This document shows positions 15,601 to 16,745 of a stretch of DNA of 16,745 nucleotides, one piece after another; the first letter of the stretch is position 1; the number at the start of each line of letters is the position of its first letter. The DNA is from JBOGJG01 sp050747825 (GTDB lineage Bacteria; Acidobacteriota; UBA6911; RPQK01; JBOGJG01), in contig JBOGJG010000422.1 of assembly GCA_050747825.1 (NCBI GenBank), positions 1-16,745 on the forward strand. The letters are read 5' to 3'. Made by a program: the position numbers and the translations under genes. The notes under the pieces are model-generated. The model ran no database searches. It was not told the DNA's origin and saw nothing but the letters and a program-made list of their open reading frames with translations.

Positions 15601-15897
15601 ATGGATACAGATCAGGAACAACGCAATCGCAAGATCCAGGAGTTTTTAGGCCGGGAATTTGGCTTTCGGTTTACGGCCGGTGAGTGTAATTTTCTCATTC
15701 AATTGCTGGCCTATGTCGCACAGGAAAATCCTCCTTTTGTGCCCAGTGCCGAAGGGAAGAAGGATCGCCTCAACTACCAGAGCATTCGTTCCATTGTTCT
15801 CTTGAATGACAAGCTAAACAGCCAAATGCAAAAGCACGCCGCTGATGCTTCGGTAATCATCGACGACTTCAAGCCGGCGACGGAGAGAGTCCAGTGA
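15601..15897 (+). CDS. Small protein of unknown function upstream of proC
   Basis: A 98-residue soluble protein starting MDTDQEQRNRKIQEFLGREF. It has GFRFTAGECNFLIQLLAYVA in the middle and an acidic, helical C-terminus (SVIIDDFKPATERVQ). There is no signal peptide, membrane helix or motif known to me. The ATG at 15601 is the natural start; a TTG at 15562 would give a longer 111-residue form but would begin inside the tail of the preceding terminator. Its stop overlaps the proC start codon by GTGA (15894-15897), so the two are translationally coupled. Whether it has any role in proline synthesis is unknown. Confidence 0.75.
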   Translation: MDTDQEQRNRKIQEFLGREFGFRFTAGECNFLIQLLAYVAQENPPFVPSAEGKKDRLNYQSIRSIVLLNDKLNSQMQKHAADASVIIDDFKPATERVQ

Positions 15898-16718
15898 AAA
15901 AGGCTTTAAACAGGCGCTTGGCCGTGCTGGGAGCGGGCAAAATGGGAGGTATCCTGCTGAAGGCTTTTCACGGCCACGGCCTCATTTCTCTGGAGAAGAC
16001 CTTTGCTACGGTTCGTCATCCTGAGCGGACCAGGGCTCTCAATGATCAACTTCCGATTCAGCTCACGACTGACAACGCTCAGGCTGCACGCCAGGCCGAT
16101 ATCATTCTGCTGTGCGTGAAGCCGAATACGATATCGGAAGTCGTCGGTGAGATACGTTCCGAGGTCGGGCCGGGGAAGTTGATCATCTCCATCGCGGCGT
16201 CGGTACCCACGGCTTATATTGAGCAGCTTCTGCCCGCCGGAGTTCCCGTCGTCAGGGCAATGCCGAACACGCCCTGCGAAATTGGCTGCGGAATGACCGG
16301 CATTTGTAAAGGTCAGTTTGCCGACCAGGCTCACCTGGACCTGACCTGCCGCCTTTTTGAAACCGTTGGCAAGACAGTCATCGTTGACGAAAAGCACATG
16401 GATGCCGTGACCGGTCTGTCCGCCAGCGGGCCCGCTTACATCTACATCATTCTCGAGGCGCTGGCTGAAGCGGGAGTTAAGGTTGGACTCCCCCGTGAAG
16501 TCGCCACGCTGCTCGCCGCTCAGACAACCCAGGGCGCCGCCCGTGTCGTGCTGGAAAAGGGCGACCATCCCGCTCTTCTGAAAGACGCCGTTACCACGCC
16601 CGCCGGCTGTACCATTGACGGAATCATGGAACTGGAGGAAGGGAAGCTGCGAGTAACGCTTATCAAGGCCGTGGTCAAAGCCACTCAGCGGGCCAGGGAA
16701 CTGCTCCTGGCGGAGTGA
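15894..16718 (+). CDS. proC: Pyrroline-5-carboxylate reductase
   Basis: ProC reduces 1-pyrroline-5-carboxylate to proline with NAD(P)H, the last step of proline synthesis, in the cytoplasm. The 274 residues match the family. The Rossmann motif is VLGAGKMGGILLKAF (11-25). LLCVKPNTI lies at 72-80, RAMPNTPCEIGCGMTGI at 121-137, and the dimer and substrate region is TGLSASGPAYIYIILEALAEAG (173-194). The catalytic-site end is VTTPAGCTIDGIMELE (233-248). The start is GTG at 15894, overlapping the stop of the small upstream gene. No proA or proB gene is in view. Confidence 0.97.
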   Translation: MKKALNRRLAVLGAGKMGGILLKAFHGHGLISLEKTFATVRHPERTRALNDQLPIQLTTDNAQAARQADIILLCVKPNTISEVVGEIRSEVGPGKLIISIAASVPTAYIEQLLPAGVPVVRAMPNTPCEIGCGMTGICKGQFADQAHLDLTCRLFETVGKTVIVDEKHMDAVTGLSASGPAYIYIILEALAEAGVKVGLPREVATLLAAQTTQGAARVVLEKGDHPALLKDAVTTPAGCTIDGIMELEEGKLRVTLIKAVVKATQRARELLLAE

Positions 16719-16745
16719 GGGGTCAGATCTTGAGTTTTTCCTTTT

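Overview
The window looks like chromosomal DNA of an Acidobacteriota-type bacterium. The best sign is two secreted von Willebrand factor A proteins of the 'VWFA-related Acidobacterial domain' kind, together with moderately high GC, weak Shine-Dalgarno sequences and many short inverted and tandem repeats between genes. The phylum call is an inference from gene content; no rRNA gene is present.

Layout. The first 311 bases hold no gene I can support. Then come purH (purine synthesis, +) and a compact + strand cluster: a membrane HD-GYP c-di-GMP phosphodiesterase, coaX (type III pantothenate kinase) and a conserved 226-residue protein of unknown function. That cluster converges on a long - strand run: comEC (DNA uptake channel) with a stop codon overlapping the 226-residue gene, a secreted VWA protein, and an FAD-dependent phytoene-dehydrogenase-like oxidoreductase. 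Next is an accessory patch (10192-11016): a 194-bp MITE-like element with perfect 33-bp terminal inverted repeats, inserted next to a wrecked type II restriction-modification locus. In that locus the N-terminus of a DNA methyltransferase is joined out of frame to the middle of a BglII/BstYI-like endonuclease. recA and a thiolase follow on the - strand, separated by a large imperfect palindrome. A tandem array of about 31 copies of GGTCAGC lies between the thiolase and a second VWA gene. The right end is a + strand group: a 195-residue unknown protein with a terminator over its stop codon, a 98-residue unknown protein, and proC (proline synthesis), overlapping the gene before it by four bases.

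Most genes are housekeeping (purine, CoA and proline synthesis, recombination, thiolysis, DNA uptake). I see no intact novel defence or biosynthetic system. The unusual content is in the spaces between genes: the MITE with the restriction-modification wreck, the GGTCAGC repeat family that sits in inverted arrangement at the 3' ends of both VWA genes and at the 5' end of comEC, the palindrome upstream of recA, and a tandem octamer in place of a ribosome binding site directly in front of recA.
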